In this document: positions 1 through 11,181 of the stretch, in pieces
Position numbering within the stretch: the stretch's first letter is position 1
How the letters are laid out: each line of letters starts with the position of its first letter
Source of the DNA: Eutypella sp. D-1
Taxonomy: Eukaryota; Ascomycota; Sordariomycetes; Xylariales; Diatrypaceae
Direction: 5' to 3'
NCBI GenBank assembly: GCA_023313575.1
Contig: JAJTTP010000002.1
Span: 2,604,001 to 2,668,000 of the forward strand
Length of the DNA stretch: 64,000 nucleotides
Made by a program: the position numbers and the translations under genes
Notes under the pieces: model-generated
What the model was told of the DNA's origin: nothing
Databases searched by the model: none
What the model saw: the letters and a program-made list of their open reading frames with translations, nothing else

Positions 1-891
1 AGACCACTAACCGTGAAGTTGGTTCCTCCATCCGCTGCGAAAGCACCTGCCATACTTCGTCCTCTCTTCTGGCGAATTCGCAGCGCAGCTACCTCCCACG
101 GCGTGATTATATGGCCATGCTGGCGGTCAGCAGGGATGTACGAGCCTATCGGCCCGCCTACTAAGCCTACATCGTCCTCCTGGAAGGGGGCCAGCAGGTG
201 GAGGAGAATCTCGTCACTTTTATAGTAGGCATCGTCGTCAACGAGGGCGATGATCTTACCCGTGGAAGCATTGATGCCGACGCAAAGCTGATCCCGCTTG
301 TTGGCGTGCTTTACCGTCAGTAGCTCAATAGTAGTTTTCTTTTTCGCGGTCTGCACCTCTGTGTAACGAAGCCGTCACCACGGGTCTTGATTTTAGATAA
401 CAAAGGGCGTAGAAGGGTAAATACTTAGATTGATCGCTGGCTAGCTAAAAGAGAGACTATCTAGATGGGAGTGATCCCATACCCTTTATATAGAAAAGGG
501 GTCACCACCAAAGGCGATGGATCGCCAAGACAGGGCCTTGGCGAGCCAATCTCCACGTGACTTCTGTTATCAGTGGATGGGTCTGCCTTGGAATGAGTGG
601 TTTGTAACACTCTGGAGATTCGATCACTCGGCGGAGAGCCGCTTCCTCGCTCTCTAAAGTGACTAGAATGACTTCTCGGGGCTTATTCGATAGCCATCGG
701 CATAGGAAACCTGCGAAACTTATGTCAGCGTCTATCGTAGGAACGACTAGGCTCACGTCCGATGCGTCGTAAAGTCGCTCTTCCGGGGCAGGGATTCGAA
801 AGGGCACGTAGCTCTCAGCATTGCGCCTTGAAATTCGGCGCTCAATAGAGTCCCAGAGACAGAAACCAAGAAGAACAAATAATGAAGACAT
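1..891 (-). pseudogene. GT2 polysaccharide synthase-like gene, split by a solo LTR; 3' part off the window
   Basis: The translation from the ATG at 889-891 has an N-terminal hydrophobic start and the GT2 opening VSLVVPTID. Beyond the insertion it resumes with LTVKHANKRDQ, GKIIALVDDDA (the metal-binding acidic cluster), LVGGPI and ITPWEV, then ADGGTNFTVSG at the window edge. This order matches the Cps1-type membrane glycosyltransferases of fungi, which make extracellular or wall polysaccharide; the C-terminal membrane segments would lie outside. The frame is broken at 362-609 by an LTR-like sequence. The reading frame on both sides is the same once that element and one 5-bp duplication are discounted. 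As it stands the first half stops at 502-504 after 129 residues, so the allele is probably null. The family is clear; the exact polysaccharide is not. Confidence 0.8.
362..609. mobile_element. Solo LTR, copy 1, with 5-bp target duplication
   Basis: A 248-bp element begins TGTAACG and ends GTAACA, so it has the TG...CA ends of LTRs. It is flanked by perfect direct repeats CTCTG at 357-361 and 610-614. It has no internal coding region, so it looks like a solo LTR left by recombination. A related copy in the same orientation lies at 6921-7146. The superfamily (Copia or Gypsy) cannot be told from an LTR alone. Confidence 0.85.
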
Positions 892-1560
892 GTTGACAGT
901 TCGGGAATCTGTTGTCGTATAGGGTTTTCTTACTTAGTTTTTAAATCACTTAGCAATAGCTTGAAGCAGTGCTGTCGATGTGAACGGGTCGGCGGAAGTA
1001 CTAGGGAATGATAGAACAGGATGCCAAGGCCAACCGTCGAAATATATACTACCATTCAATGTTATAGTTCAAGTAGATGTTTGGGAACGAAGTCTCTGGT
1101 TCTGCCACAGGTTATGGCTCGAAAACCATAGACATGTTGCACTGTGACGTTTCGATGTTAGTTTGCGATCACGAGAGATGTATTATCGTATGAAATAAAA
1201 CCAATAACGAATTACTCTAGTTGTGCAACGAGAGGTTAGGGTCGAAATAAGAAACTTTGAGAGATGTGATCACCACTTGGCCAACCGTATGTACGTGATC
1301 TACGGTATCGAGATGGGACTTCTGCACAAGAAGCTGCCGCTACTACTTACACGTAGTTGGCGTCAGACCTCATTCGAAATTATGAGTTTGAATGAGCACA
1401 TGCACTCTTGTGTCATATTATGCCATCAAGTACACCCTGTAAATAGGGCCTGCTGGGTTTGGATTTCTTGCTACATGAAGAAATAAGACGAAAAAGCATT
1501 TGCTTCATGTGGGTCTTTGAGACCGTCTCAAATATAGTAATGGAAATCCAACCCTCTCCG
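892..1560. other. Intergenic spacer
   Basis: AT-rich spacer between the GT2 start and the 3' end of the siderophore transporter. Small reading frames here have no recognisable domain. Confidence 0.6.
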
Positions 1561-3694
1561 CTACCTAGTCTCATTGCCCTTGACATGCTCGTTTGTGTTA
1601 TAATTTTCTTCCTCATTGTTTTGTGGTTCTTCCTTCTTCTGGTCTTGCGTGAGATCAACGTTCTTAATGAACCACATAGCCACCAATGACGGAACAAGCG
1701 CCACGGTAGCGGCGATGGCGAGTTTTTGTTGACTCTCCCGGTAAGCCAGGTCAATAGCATCTCTTTCAGGAGAGCCGACAGCAAACTTCTGCGCTACGAC
1801 GATCGATTGGAATATTGATTTGGCTTTCGACTTGGAGCTCTCGGGTAGGTACTCAGTCAGTCTGGGAAGAAGAGTTCCTCGCCATATGGCACCAGAAACA
1901 CTAATGCATGGTTAGACCGCAAGGAAGAATGTGAGAGCAATATGCCGCAATGACATGGGAAAAACAGAACTAAGACTTACCTCGTGCCAATCGCACCCCC
2001 AAGGTTCATTGCGGCGAAGAACACTCCCGTGGCTACAGCCACTTCGTCCCGTCTCACTACTGCCTGGACACATACCTGAGCCGCAGTCTGATAGAAACCT
2101 CTTCCCACACCAACAATGGTCTTGGAGGTTATGAACGAAGCTTCATTGGCGGCATGTGTTCCGTCAATATTGACGAGGTAGATCTCGATGCCTTGGCCCA
2201 GAACGCAGAGGCACACGCCAAGTATAATCCAGACCTTGGCACGCTTGGAAAAATGCATAAGCACAGCGACGATGAGGGATGCTATCTGGAACGATACCCG
2301 TAGGGAGTTGCTGTAAGCAAGGGTGTTAGTTGCCACCCTAAGCTATTCAATGTGACAATCTCGAAGACGATGATCATATATCAGAGGGTTCTTACTCGAT
2401 CCTTGTGGCGCGTCCAGGTGAATAATGTCCCGCCACTTGCAAGTAGCTGGGGAAGAAAACGCTAAAAAGCGAGTAGTGCATGAAGTCAAGGATGCTCAAC
2501 ACGCATGCCGCCACTACTGTCTTGTGCTTGACGAGACGGAATGGCACGAAAGGCTTCTTGGCAACCAAGGCGTCCCATACAAGGAATAGAATGAAGAGAA
2601 CGAAGCCGACAACAAGCATCGCGATAAAATGGGCGTTCCGCCAGGCCATACTATTGCCGGAGCCTGTAAGAGAGATGGGAACCAGGATGAGTGTTAGGCC
2701 TGCGATAAGGAGGAGGCAGCCGAGCAAATCGAGCTCGACCCAGACCATTTTGTAGAGCTTCACCAAGATCGAGTCGTCCTGGTTGATATCTTGGAGAATG
2801 CGTGGCCGGTAGCCTGCTTTGATGCCCGCTTTCTTATTCTTGTATTCCCATAGGAACAGTGTGGTGATGAAGGGTATCGAAGCGACGGGAATGACGATCG
2901 CCCACATGCCGTATCCCCATCTCCATGTCGAATGGGCTAGAAAGGCGTCGGCAACGATTGTCCCGAGAAATAGGGTTGGAATGGCGCTGATACTGTCGGG
3001 CAACGACAACCAAAACCCACGATTCCGAAGAGTGGTTAAATCGGATATAAAGACTTGTTGAGTGATACCGAAGCCTGTATTACCGATAGCATCAAACAAC
3101 CCAGCTACCTGAATAGATAGACCGGTTAACAGGGAGGCTTGCCACTTGGGTGTAAACAATGACAGTAACTTACGAAGTATGTCTCAATGGTTTGGCAGGC
3201 AGCATATAACACCTTAGCTACGGTATTAAGGATGATGGAGAAGGCGAACAGCTGTGCGCGTCCGAAGACCTAGTAGTTATTGATATAACATTAGCATTCA
3301 CGAATGATTTATGTGATATAGTGTGGGCTGCAACTAACATCAGACAGTCTCGCAATAATTGGGTATGAGAGCAAGCTGGTGATCGTGATGACGACCCTAG
3401 AGGCGCTTAGGAGCGAGTGGCCCTTAAAAGCGCTCGTCGCATACGCTGCATAAGTCGATGTCGAGTAGTTGTCGAAAGCGAACACAAATGTCACAACGTA
3501 TAATCTACACATCCAATATCAGCTTGAATTTCCCTAACTGTCGATACTTCGATGGTCATGTACCCTATAAAAGCAGCGATGACCCATTTTCGGGGAGCCC
3601 GCTTCAGTTCCTCCGTTTGAACGACACCGGCGGATTTCTCAAGCGCAGCCGGATCAGCTTCATCAGTCGTTTGTCTTTGAGCACTTTCGGACAT
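1561..3694 (-). CDS. Siderophore-iron transporter, MFS (MirB/ARN type)
   Basis: Proton-coupled major facilitator of the plasma membrane or endosome that imports ferric siderophores. Six exons join in frame: 3694-3564, 3504-3339, 3269-3174, 3108-2396, 2310-1981 and 1900-1561, giving 591 residues, the usual size for the family. Family landmarks include FDNYSTSTY in the first membrane segment, [30 protein letters not shown] and the C-terminal IKNVDLT. Introns are 59-85 nt with good donors (GTACAT, GTTAGT, GTAAGT, GTAAGA, GTAAGT). A siderophore-type esterase lies directly upstream on the same strand, and a GATA site of the iron-repressor type lies 462 nt before the start, so iron-repressed expression is likely. 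Which siderophore it carries is unknown. Confidence 0.9.
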
Positions 3695-4645
3695 TTTGAC
3701 ATCGAGGGTCTCAGTACGAGACGGCAGTATAGTGATGACTTGTATGCGAGATACGTCCGCTAGGGTTCATAGACCCAAAGATATTTATATTGAGGTTGTC
3801 GCCCGACAGAATGCGACGAAGATGCTACTCCATACGAATATATACCATCATATCTCACACTGACGCGCTACTCTAAGACATAACCTGGATGCCACGCTCT
3901 TTATCTGATGATCTGATCCGTACCTACAGCAAATTCCATTCCGCAGTCAGCCCACAGCACGAAGACGGCCCATCAGACCGAACGTACTAGCCAACGCCGG
4001 GGGACTAGCCAACGTACCAATTGCCTCTCCGGTCAGATCTGACAAAAGACAACCTACCCGCGGTGCCCCACATCGCCGATATAGATTCTGTTGGCTCGCG
4101 ACGAGGTGGGACGATCCCGGGCAAGAAATTTTTACAGCTGAAGCCCCATCTAATCTTATCAGATCCGGTCTCGCTATGCATCGCGACTTAGCACAGGCTG
4201 TGGGTCCTAAGCGGGAGTCTAGCCCACTAGGACATACCAAATCGAGGAAAGGCAAGCGAGCCTCGTGTCACCTAAGAAATTGTGAGCGTAATAGCATCGT
4301 TCAAGCTCATAACTCTACCCTCCTCACTTTTTAAATGGCTCAACTAGTAAACCTATACCTTGAAAAGCTATGGCTTGGCACAACGCCGCTGATCTCAAAA
4401 AGGCAAGGACGAAGCTATTCCAGAATCTCGACTCGGATATGCTCGGAACTGATCTGGGTTTGCTAGCAAACTGAAGAATCGAGGCCCGGTGGATCTTTAA
4501 TTCAATCGCCATGTTTCCGATAGTTCATGCCGAGGCTCACGAGACAGTCCCAAGTCTGCAGGATTGGCTATACGTGAACAGCTTTGCGAGTGCATGAATG
4601 CCAGAGGGAAAACAATCAGGCGGTCATGTCATGAGAGCATGGCTG
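3695..4645. other. Spacer holding the transporter promoter
   Basis: About 950 bp between the transporter start and the esterase stop. It contains ATCTGATAA on the minus strand (4156-4164) and near-matches ATCTGATGA and ATCTGATCC near 3904-3919. No convincing gene. Confidence 0.6.
4156..4164 (-). promoter_or_regulatory. Iron-GATA (SreA/Sre/Urbs1-type) binding site candidate
   Basis: The minus strand reads ATCTGATAA, an exact match to the ATCWGATAA consensus known for the fungal iron-responsive GATA repressors. It sits upstream of, and in the same orientation as, a siderophore transporter, the kind of gene those repressors control. Function is inferred from motif and position only. Confidence 0.55.
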
Positions 4646-5620
4646 CTATTCTTCGAGAGGCCAATCCTCAATGAAAGTAGTCAACCCTCTGCTCAGTGAG
4701 CAAGAAACCACAGTGCCGTGATCCTGTCCTTCGTAGATCATAGACGACATGTGATTCAACTTGTGGCTCTTCCTCAATCGTTTGTAGACGCAGTGCACAT
4801 GATCCACCATCTTCCGCTCCTGGTACTGCCTCCATCTCCTTTCGTACTCCTCATCCGTTTCGTTCCTGTTCCGTGGAGGCTCCTGCTCCTGGCTGCCCGC
4901 AGATATAATCAGAGATGGTTTGTGCAGGTAGAAATCGTTGGCGTCATCGTTTCTCCCCTCACGGAACAAAGCTTCCTCCTGTAGCAAGTACTCGTCGTTC
5001 CACCAAACACTAGGACTACTCGCAATGTAACAGTCGAATAACTTCGTGTTGGTGAACAAAGTATGCAAACAGAAAAGCCCGCCGAGCGAATGTCCGAAGA
5101 GCGCTTCCTTCCCAGGTTCGACGCCGCGGGTTTCGCGGAGCCTCCGATGCGCTAACTTCCTGACCATATCGTCTATGAAATTGATGAGTTCATCAGCACC
5201 GCCTTCAGCCTGGTCACATCCAGACGCTGGTGGGGTTAAATCCCATCTTCGCCGGGGGTCGAACACGGAAGCTGAATCAGCCGGGAGCGGGTAGCCGATG
5301 GACACTATCAAGGCGACGGTGGCGGGAAAGACGGAGAGACGGCGATGTAGCACCTCAAGGGCCGTGAGAAAAACAGAATTGCCGTCAGTCAGATAGCTAT
5401 AATCCTGTGAGCTTAATGCACCGTATATTCCGTCGCTTTCAAGACATTGCATTGAGAGCATCGCGTACATGATAGGGACTTTCTGCCCTTCGATCAGATG
5501 GTGCTTATCCCAATCGCGAGGAAAGCCGATGTTGACTTCGTAGGCCTTACCCGTCTTGCTGTTCAAAGACCAAGCCTCGGTGCACCCAATTACCATGCTG
5601 GAAGACCACGATAACAACAT
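4646..5620 (-). CDS. Siderophore-type esterase (alpha/beta hydrolase, EstB/SidJ/IroE-like)
   Basis: Predicted to hydrolyse ester bonds of imported ferri-siderophores in the cytosol, releasing iron. The fold is the esterase-D/putative esterase type: nucleophile motif GHSLGG near residue 150, SPSVWWND, and a C-terminal QDHG that supplies the histidine. The whole stretch is open, but an in-frame 72-nt intron with donor GTACGC and acceptor TAG is very probable at 5468-5397. Removing it gives the canonical IYLTDGN motif and a 300-residue protein, whereas the unspliced reading adds 24 residues in that motif. The start could be 5620 or the next ATG at 5596; there is no signal peptide. It lies upstream of and on the same strand as the siderophore transporter, which supports the role. 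The exact substrate is unknown. Confidence 0.85.
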   Translation of the reverse strand: MLLSWSSSMVIGCTEAWSLNSKTGKAYEVNIGFPRDWDKHHLIEGQKVPIMYAMLSMQCLESDGIYGALSSQDYSYLTDGNSVFLTALEVLHRRLSVFPATVALIVSIGYPLPADSASVFDPRRRWDLTPPASGCDQAEGGADELINFIDDMVRKLAHRRLRETRGVEPGKEALFGHSLGGLFCLHTLFTNTKLFDCYIASSPSVWWNDEYLLQEEALFREGRNDDANDFYLHKPSLIISAGSQEQEPPRNRNETDEEYERRWRQYQERKMVDHVHCVYKRLRKSHKLNHMSSMIYEGQDHGTVVSCSLSRGLTTFIEDWPLEE

Positions 5621-6620
5621 TGCCTAATAAAGCAACACTACCAAGCGTACGTAACTGGAGAGGTATCTATCTCTTTACAGAAGGCTGCAAGGTATTATAT
5701 ATTAATAAATGAATTACTTGATTGTTGTATCTATGATCTTGGCCAGTTACCCCTTCTGCGAGCCGTCCCATTAAGCGCCTTATTGCGTTCAGCTGAGCCC
5801 CTATAGTGGGTCTGCGAGTGGATAGGATACTAATGTGATAGTTAGTGGGGGATTGACCTACATAGGTCTTGTCGGGATCTCCCGTTGGTAGGAATTATTA
5901 CTTCACCTTTGTCTGAAGTTATACATATTTAATAGACAGATATCCTCTACTAACTATTCCTACTAGCACACGTATAAAACTACCTAATCTTGTTGTAAAC
6001 TTGCTTGAGTCTGTATGTTGCGGTACGAAATGACGCGACTGCAGCCTGCAGTGTGCACCTGCAGGCCATAACTTTATCACCTATGCCTACTTCAGTAACT
6101 ACCTTCCTTAAAATTTACCCACATCAAGTAACTTGAATGTAGTGCCCTCATAAACATGATTCGGAGATATTTTAGTGTTCGATGTGTTACCTAGATATTG
6201 TCTGAAAGTCGTCCATCTTCTGGCGGTATACTTTATATGTTGGATGATAATCTGTCTCGATGGGTCATTTAGCAGTAATATCTGAATCTCCAAATAGCCT
6301 GTAACCATTGATCGAGATTGGCGGCCTTGTGTGTGACCATTTTGCTTGTATACTAGCATACCAATATTTATAATTAAGTATGGGTCTGTTTCCATAAGGT
6401 CTGTTTCCATAAATCGATTATCAAGATCCGATACTTCTACTGTCATCCATTCTACCATATAGTTCGACTACATGAATGCTTTTTCTTTCTCGTTATTCTA
6501 GAGTAGTATGCACAGTTATCTTACTGCTGCTTATCATTATGAGCTTCGATGAAGAACGCCCTTTTGAAGTTGAGTGGGAGTATGCATGACTGCAAATATA
6601 ACACAGAAGACAACAGTTAG
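5621..6620. other. AT-rich spacer with a short tandem duplication
   Basis: Contains the esterase promoter. A perfect 15-nt tandem duplication lies at 6383-6412. The 116-codon minus-strand frame at 6108-6458 overlaps it and looks like chance. Confidence 0.5.
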
Positions 6621-6905
6621 GCGTTCCCCAACTTCCTAATGCTACCTCCCGAGTTGCGTCTCCAAATATTTTGCCAGGCTCTTCTGGACATGCCATGCGA
6701 AGTTTGGGCGCGTTCTGTAAACGTTGGTATCCATTGGGCTCGGAGCCCCTTGGCCGTCAAGACCCGACATAACATGCCAGGGTCCCATACCCAGTCAGAT
6801 TTGCGTGGGCAGTCTATGACGTCGGGAGCTCGATTGGCTCAGAAACATCTTGGTAGATGTCAAGACGTTCAAGCGGTTACTGAACGGGCATTACGAGGCT
6901 TCTAG
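6621..6905 (+). pseudogene. 2EXR-domain-like fragment
   Basis: The translation FPNFLMLPPELRLQIF fits the start of the fungal 2EXR domain (LPxELRxxIW), a domain of unknown function common in expanded fungal families. The end, CQDVQAVTERALRGF, resembles the domain's later CRESR segment. The frame has a stop just before 6621 and another at 6903-6905, and no good start or flanking exon is evident. An LTR copy begins 16 nt downstream. It is probably a relic; a spliced exon using the TAG just before 6621 as acceptor cannot be excluded. Confidence 0.4.
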
Positions 6906-6920
6906 GCGGCAGGATAGACG

Positions 6921-7146
6921 TGTAACGAAACCGTCGCCACTGGGTCTTGATTTTATGTAAACGAAGATGTAGAAAGGACAAATACTTAGAATGATCGCCG
7001 GCTAGCTAAAGAGGGACTATTTAAGATGGGTGCGATCCCATCCTCTACATATATCTAAAGGAGCACATCACCAGGAGGAGTGATTTGCGATCGCCACGTG
7101 ACCAAATCTCTGAAGATCTTTTACCTTGGAATCAACATTTGCAACA
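6921..7146. mobile_element. Solo LTR, copy 2 (degenerate)
   Basis: A 226-bp sequence starts TGTAACGAA and ends TTTGCAACA, colinear with the element at 362-609. Shared blocks include GGTCTTGATTTTA, AAATACTTAGA, GGCTAGCTAAA, GCGATCCCAT (GTGATCCCAT in copy 1), CCACGTGAC and CCTTGGAAT. Flanking pentamers (AGACG and GCTAC) differ, so no target duplication survives and this copy is older or rearranged. Confidence 0.75.
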
Positions 7147-8549
7147 GCTACCTTTAGGTAAACTATGAAGTTCCCTTCTTACAATGTTGTTCCTGGAATA
7201 ATGAATAGCAGCTGGAACAAACAAGATATTCAGTGTGAGGAAATATATCGAGAATAATGAACTCTAGGCACAGCAGCTACATGCAGTACATAAGCAGCAG
7301 AATGCAGCTTAAATTCTCTAATATCTAAGCGTTGTTTGGAGCCCTGTCTGTTTCCAGCCCTTTCCACCTCATACCACCAGGTCTGTTTCGTGCCGTAGAG
7401 ACTTATCTGTCAAGGCATTTGGGTAAAGGGTGAGATATAGGCGCCGGAGGGTTATTGTGAAGTACCTTGATAATATGGGTGAAGGTCGAATAGTCATTGA
7501 ACTCTGTCCCCTATTAGACACACGGGGGAGGTGGGAGCGGGGGGGGGGGGGCAAATCGCCCTGCTTTAGCAAAGTCAGGCCTATCGTAGCCCATGACTAT
7601 GGAGAAGGGCCGCTCCTATCGCCCTTGTCCAGGCTAGGGTGATAGTATTAATGCTTATATAGGCATGGAATGCCGCCACACGGCCTTGGTTGCCTGCCTC
7701 TATTTCTAGCAATACACGCTCGGGGGTTGCCACTCCACGGGTTGTATTAAGGTCGTATGACTTCAGGTAGCACTCTTGGTGGCTTACTGCAATCCCCACT
7801 TGCTGTAGGTGGCAGTATCCTCTGAGTCCCTTTAATGTAAGGCTGCCCAATTATATTCGCATATCAATCAGCCACAAGCACTCTCTCACATACTCAATAC
7901 ATACATATGCAGGCTTAGCAACCACTGGTATATATATCTACTGTACGCGAATTCGAAAGGGGTGGCTTTCTGTATAACGCATCCAATATAATCATGAGTA
8001 TAGTTAAGCCAACCGATTTCAAAGTGCAATCTCCGAGGCTCCGATGGTTTTACAATGTTAGATAATAGAAAATTCCATCATTTGGATGATGGGATAATAA
8101 ATGCAGGACAGCGAGATAGACCAGAGCGCCCCATCTCATCACATAAGCATCCACCCGCCACTGTCGAGGCCCGTACTACCGTTCTAGACTAAGTTAGCAC
8201 TAATTGTGGTGCATATAATTGGAACCTGATGTGATTGGAAATCAAAGTAGCAGGAAGTGACCCTTTACGTAGCATTGCTAATGGAAGTGTCAAAAGCCTA
8301 TGATATCTACGGAAGCCCCTCAATGAGGGACTCAGCCAAATTTATACCCCGCACGGGTCACTTACATACTTTATATGACCTACGACATTTTCAATCCTTT
8401 TCCATACAGCAATTACTACGACCGAGAATTCAATATCAGCGATCAAGATCCAGAGAAAGCACATTCATGCAGCGTACATCTCAAAACGAGAGGCTTTCTA
8501 AGTTGCAGCCATTTAAAGACCCGAGGGACGAAGGAAGTAGTAGCTTACT
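7147..8549. other. Intergenic spacer with a G-tract
   Basis: A run of G lies at 7539-7551. Several short frames exist, but none has a recognisable domain. An upstream exon of the next gene may lie around 8375-8550, where a frame beginning MTYDIFNPFPYSNYYD is open. Confidence 0.4.
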
Positions 8550-9041
8550 ATGTGGAGCTACCTGCGATCGCTTGTTACCCCTGATCGGCCAACAGGACCA
8601 GGCCCTTCTCTAGTCACTATCAAGGGCATCAGGTTCCCAGCTGACGGGGGCATGCCACACATAATCTCAATGAAAACCACCACCGACGGAGTTGATATTG
8701 GAGCAGACTCTTATTGGGGACATATACCTGATATGCGAAAATACTGGCAAACGGAGCAAGCATGGCTTTGGCGGGATGTTGATACATTTAGGCTTGAGAA
8801 CCAGCCACTCCCTCACTGTAACGGGTTGTATGTTACATATTTCTCCTTCGACCTTGAATCCCTGCCCGTTAACTCCAATTTCCCTGTTGGTATATACGGT
8901 CGAGAGAGAGCGTTCGCTGGTGACGCGTTTGTGTTTAAGCTGAAGGGCACTCAAATCAGTGAAGAATTAGGAGAAGATGGGTGTGCTGTCTGGATCGACG
9001 TCCCGTCGGATATCATGGATCTTCCTGTTATGAAAATGTAA
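8550..9041 (+). CDS. Hypothetical protein
   Basis: Open frame of 163 codons from an ATG at 8550. The composition is protein-like: aromatic-rich, with YWGHIPDMRKYW, LYVTYFSFDLESLP, AFAGDAFVFKLKG and a final VPSDIMDLPVMKM. I do not recognise a family. There is no signal peptide or membrane segment. A further 5' exon may exist within 8375-8550, because the sequence before GPSLVTIKGI looks unlike the rest. The gene is isolated between gene-poor stretches. Confidence 0.45.
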   Translation: MWSYLRSLVTPDRPTGPGPSLVTIKGIRFPADGGMPHIISMKTTTDGVDIGADSYWGHIPDMRKYWQTEQAWLWRDVDTFRLENQPLPHCNGLYVTYFSFDLESLPVNSNFPVGIYGRERAFAGDAFVFKLKGTQISEELGEDGCAVWIDVPSDIMDLPVMKM

Positions 9042-9496
9042 TTGAGGCAAGCGCATGTGTGTCTCTCGGGGGTATTTGTCTGCTAAAAGGAGATTGACGG
9101 TGCGAATAAACTATAGTGTTATAAAGCATCACTGATAAGTGTGTGGTTGGCTGTAATCGCACCGCAATGTTGCTCACCGAAGTGACGCTGACAGGTGTTT
9201 AGCAAGTGCCAGCTGCGTTACCAGATGATAATGAGTGATAATGAGTTAGCAGCCTATTGTAAGGCGCGGTTAGTTACATGTTAGTTAGGCGTGGGCTACT
9301 GGGATAGTGCTGGGCATTCTGCGGGGCACCTGGGAAGTCTCTAAACCCCCACAATGTACATCACTAAAGCTTTTCTATACTTATGTACTGTACTTATAGT
9401 AGGCGGCTAACACACTATAAATATAAATTACATCTATGCATTATACATCACTCCAAAGTATCTACCTAGACTGGAACGAACTGCAAGATCTAAGCC
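9042..9496. other. Intergenic spacer
   Basis: AT-rich promoter region of the SET/MYND gene, with a short tandem GATAATGAGT repeat near 9226-9246. No gene seen. Confidence 0.6.
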
Positions 9497-11181
9497 ATGT
9501 CTGATACGGAAAATGTCGAAGTCAAGCAGTCGAAGATAGGTGGAGCCGGTCGGGGACTCTTTGCCCTCAAGGACTTCTTACCAGGCGATGTCATTCTCTC
9601 CCTGGATCGACCCCTGGTTACGGAAGTTGAACTCGGCCGGGCTTCAGACACCTGCGCCTGGTGTCTGCAGAGGAGCGAACAGCACCCCGAGGCCCGTGCT
9701 AAGGCCGCTAGCATGGGATTGCCCACTGGCCTGACCAACGTAAAAGCCTGCACTGGCTGTCGCCGGGCGGTCTACTGCTCGAAGACGTGCCAAAGCAAGG
9801 CCTGGAAGCGCGAGCACAAGTACGAGTGCAAAGCCGTCGGTGTCAAGGATCGGCCCAATCTACCACACAGCGTGCGCGCCACTATCAAGTTGCTTGGGCG
9901 GCTTAATGCGAACCCCGATGACGAGCGAGTGCGGTCCATACTCTCGTTCAAGCCCGCCGGGGACCCCGCCGCCCTGGAGGCAGTGACTAGGGAGCACAAG
10001 GCGAGGTTCGATGATTTCCAGATGCTCGCCTACGGCGCATTCACCTACGCCAAGGAGGCAAACGTTGCCGGTTCTGACTCACAGAACACTGCGAGGGGCT
10101 TACTTTTCAATGTTCGTGCCTTCTCATGATGTACAGTTGGAAAAAGTGCACGAAATTGCTGACTGGATAACCATGATAGTTAATGAGTAATTACTTTGAG
10201 TTGAGGTCTCCGTTAGACGACGTGTACCTCGGTGTAGGCTTCGATCCTTTGCTATGCAGCACGAATCATTCATGCGAGCCAAACTCGGCCGTGGTATTCA
10301 ACCAGCCACAGACCGTCATGCGAGCCTTGGCGCCCATCAAGAAGGGCGAAGAAATCTTCATGCGCTACGTCGACATTACCAATCCGTTTAGCGTGAGGCA
10401 GTCGGATCTGAAGGAGCAGTATTACTTCAGCTGCCAGTGCGCCAAGTGCAAAAAGGGTGCGAAGTTCCCGGAGGATATGTTCTCAAAGCCACCGGAGCAA
10501 TTGACGGAGGAGTATTGCGATCTTGCCGATACCCTCATCGAGCGTCACGGGGATAAACTGCACAAGTACTACGTCCCAGTCAATGATGAGACCACGCAAC
10601 GCAGGTTGGCTGCATTGCAAGCCCAGGCATTCGCGGTAGCTGAAAAGCCAGCTGGCGAAGAGGACGAAGAGGAGCTTATAGCCACGCTCAAGATGTGCAT
10701 CGAATCCGGCATGTGGGACTGGTCGAGGCAGCCGGTACCCGTGCTATGCCAGAAGCTGTTCGGTATGAACATCTTGTCCGGCAATCCTTACAGAGCATTT
10801 CGGCTTGGCCTCAAGAGGTACTTCGATATCACGCCGAAGCTATACTCCCAGCCGTTCTACCCAGACCGACTAGCCGACCTGTGGGCGATGTCGACGGTGA
10901 CAAATGTGCTATGCAGCCCGGCACACCAGGAAATCTACGACGAGTTCGCCAAGAACGGCATAGACCTGCCCAAGGTCTACTTCGGCTTCTTGCTGGAGCT
11001 CCGCGACAACATTCCCAAGATGTACGGCACGGACTCGCCCTTCGGTCGCCTTGTCGAGTTCACCTATGGAGAGCTTATCGGCAAGATGGGCCGCAGCGAG
11101 GCCGAGATTCGGAAACTTGTCGAGGAGGTCTGGCCCTCATTGGAAATCATCGCACGGAAGGTATATCTGGAAGCTCTGTAA
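9497..11181 (+). CDS. SET and MYND domain protein (SMYD-like lysine methyltransferase)
   Basis: Likely S-adenosylmethionine-dependent protein-lysine methyltransferase. Two exons, 9497-10111 and 10180-11181, with a 68-nt intron (donor GTTCGT, branch CTGAC, acceptor TAG), give 538 residues. The N-terminal SET half has GGAGRGLFALKDF. A MYND zinc finger follows: Cys53-x2-Cys56, then CTGC, YCSKTC and a final H-x3-C. The second SET half has NHSCEPN near residue 234 and GEEIFMRYVD, then a cysteine-rich post-SET segment (CQCAKCKKG). The split SET domain around a MYND finger is diagnostic of the SMYD family. Substrate is not predictable. Reading exon 1 on past 10111 meets a stop at 10127-10129, so the join is required. 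Confidence 0.88.

Noticed and set aside
6108..6458. 116-codon minus-strand frame
   Set aside because: Lies in AT-rich spacer, includes a chance tandem duplication and resembles no family.
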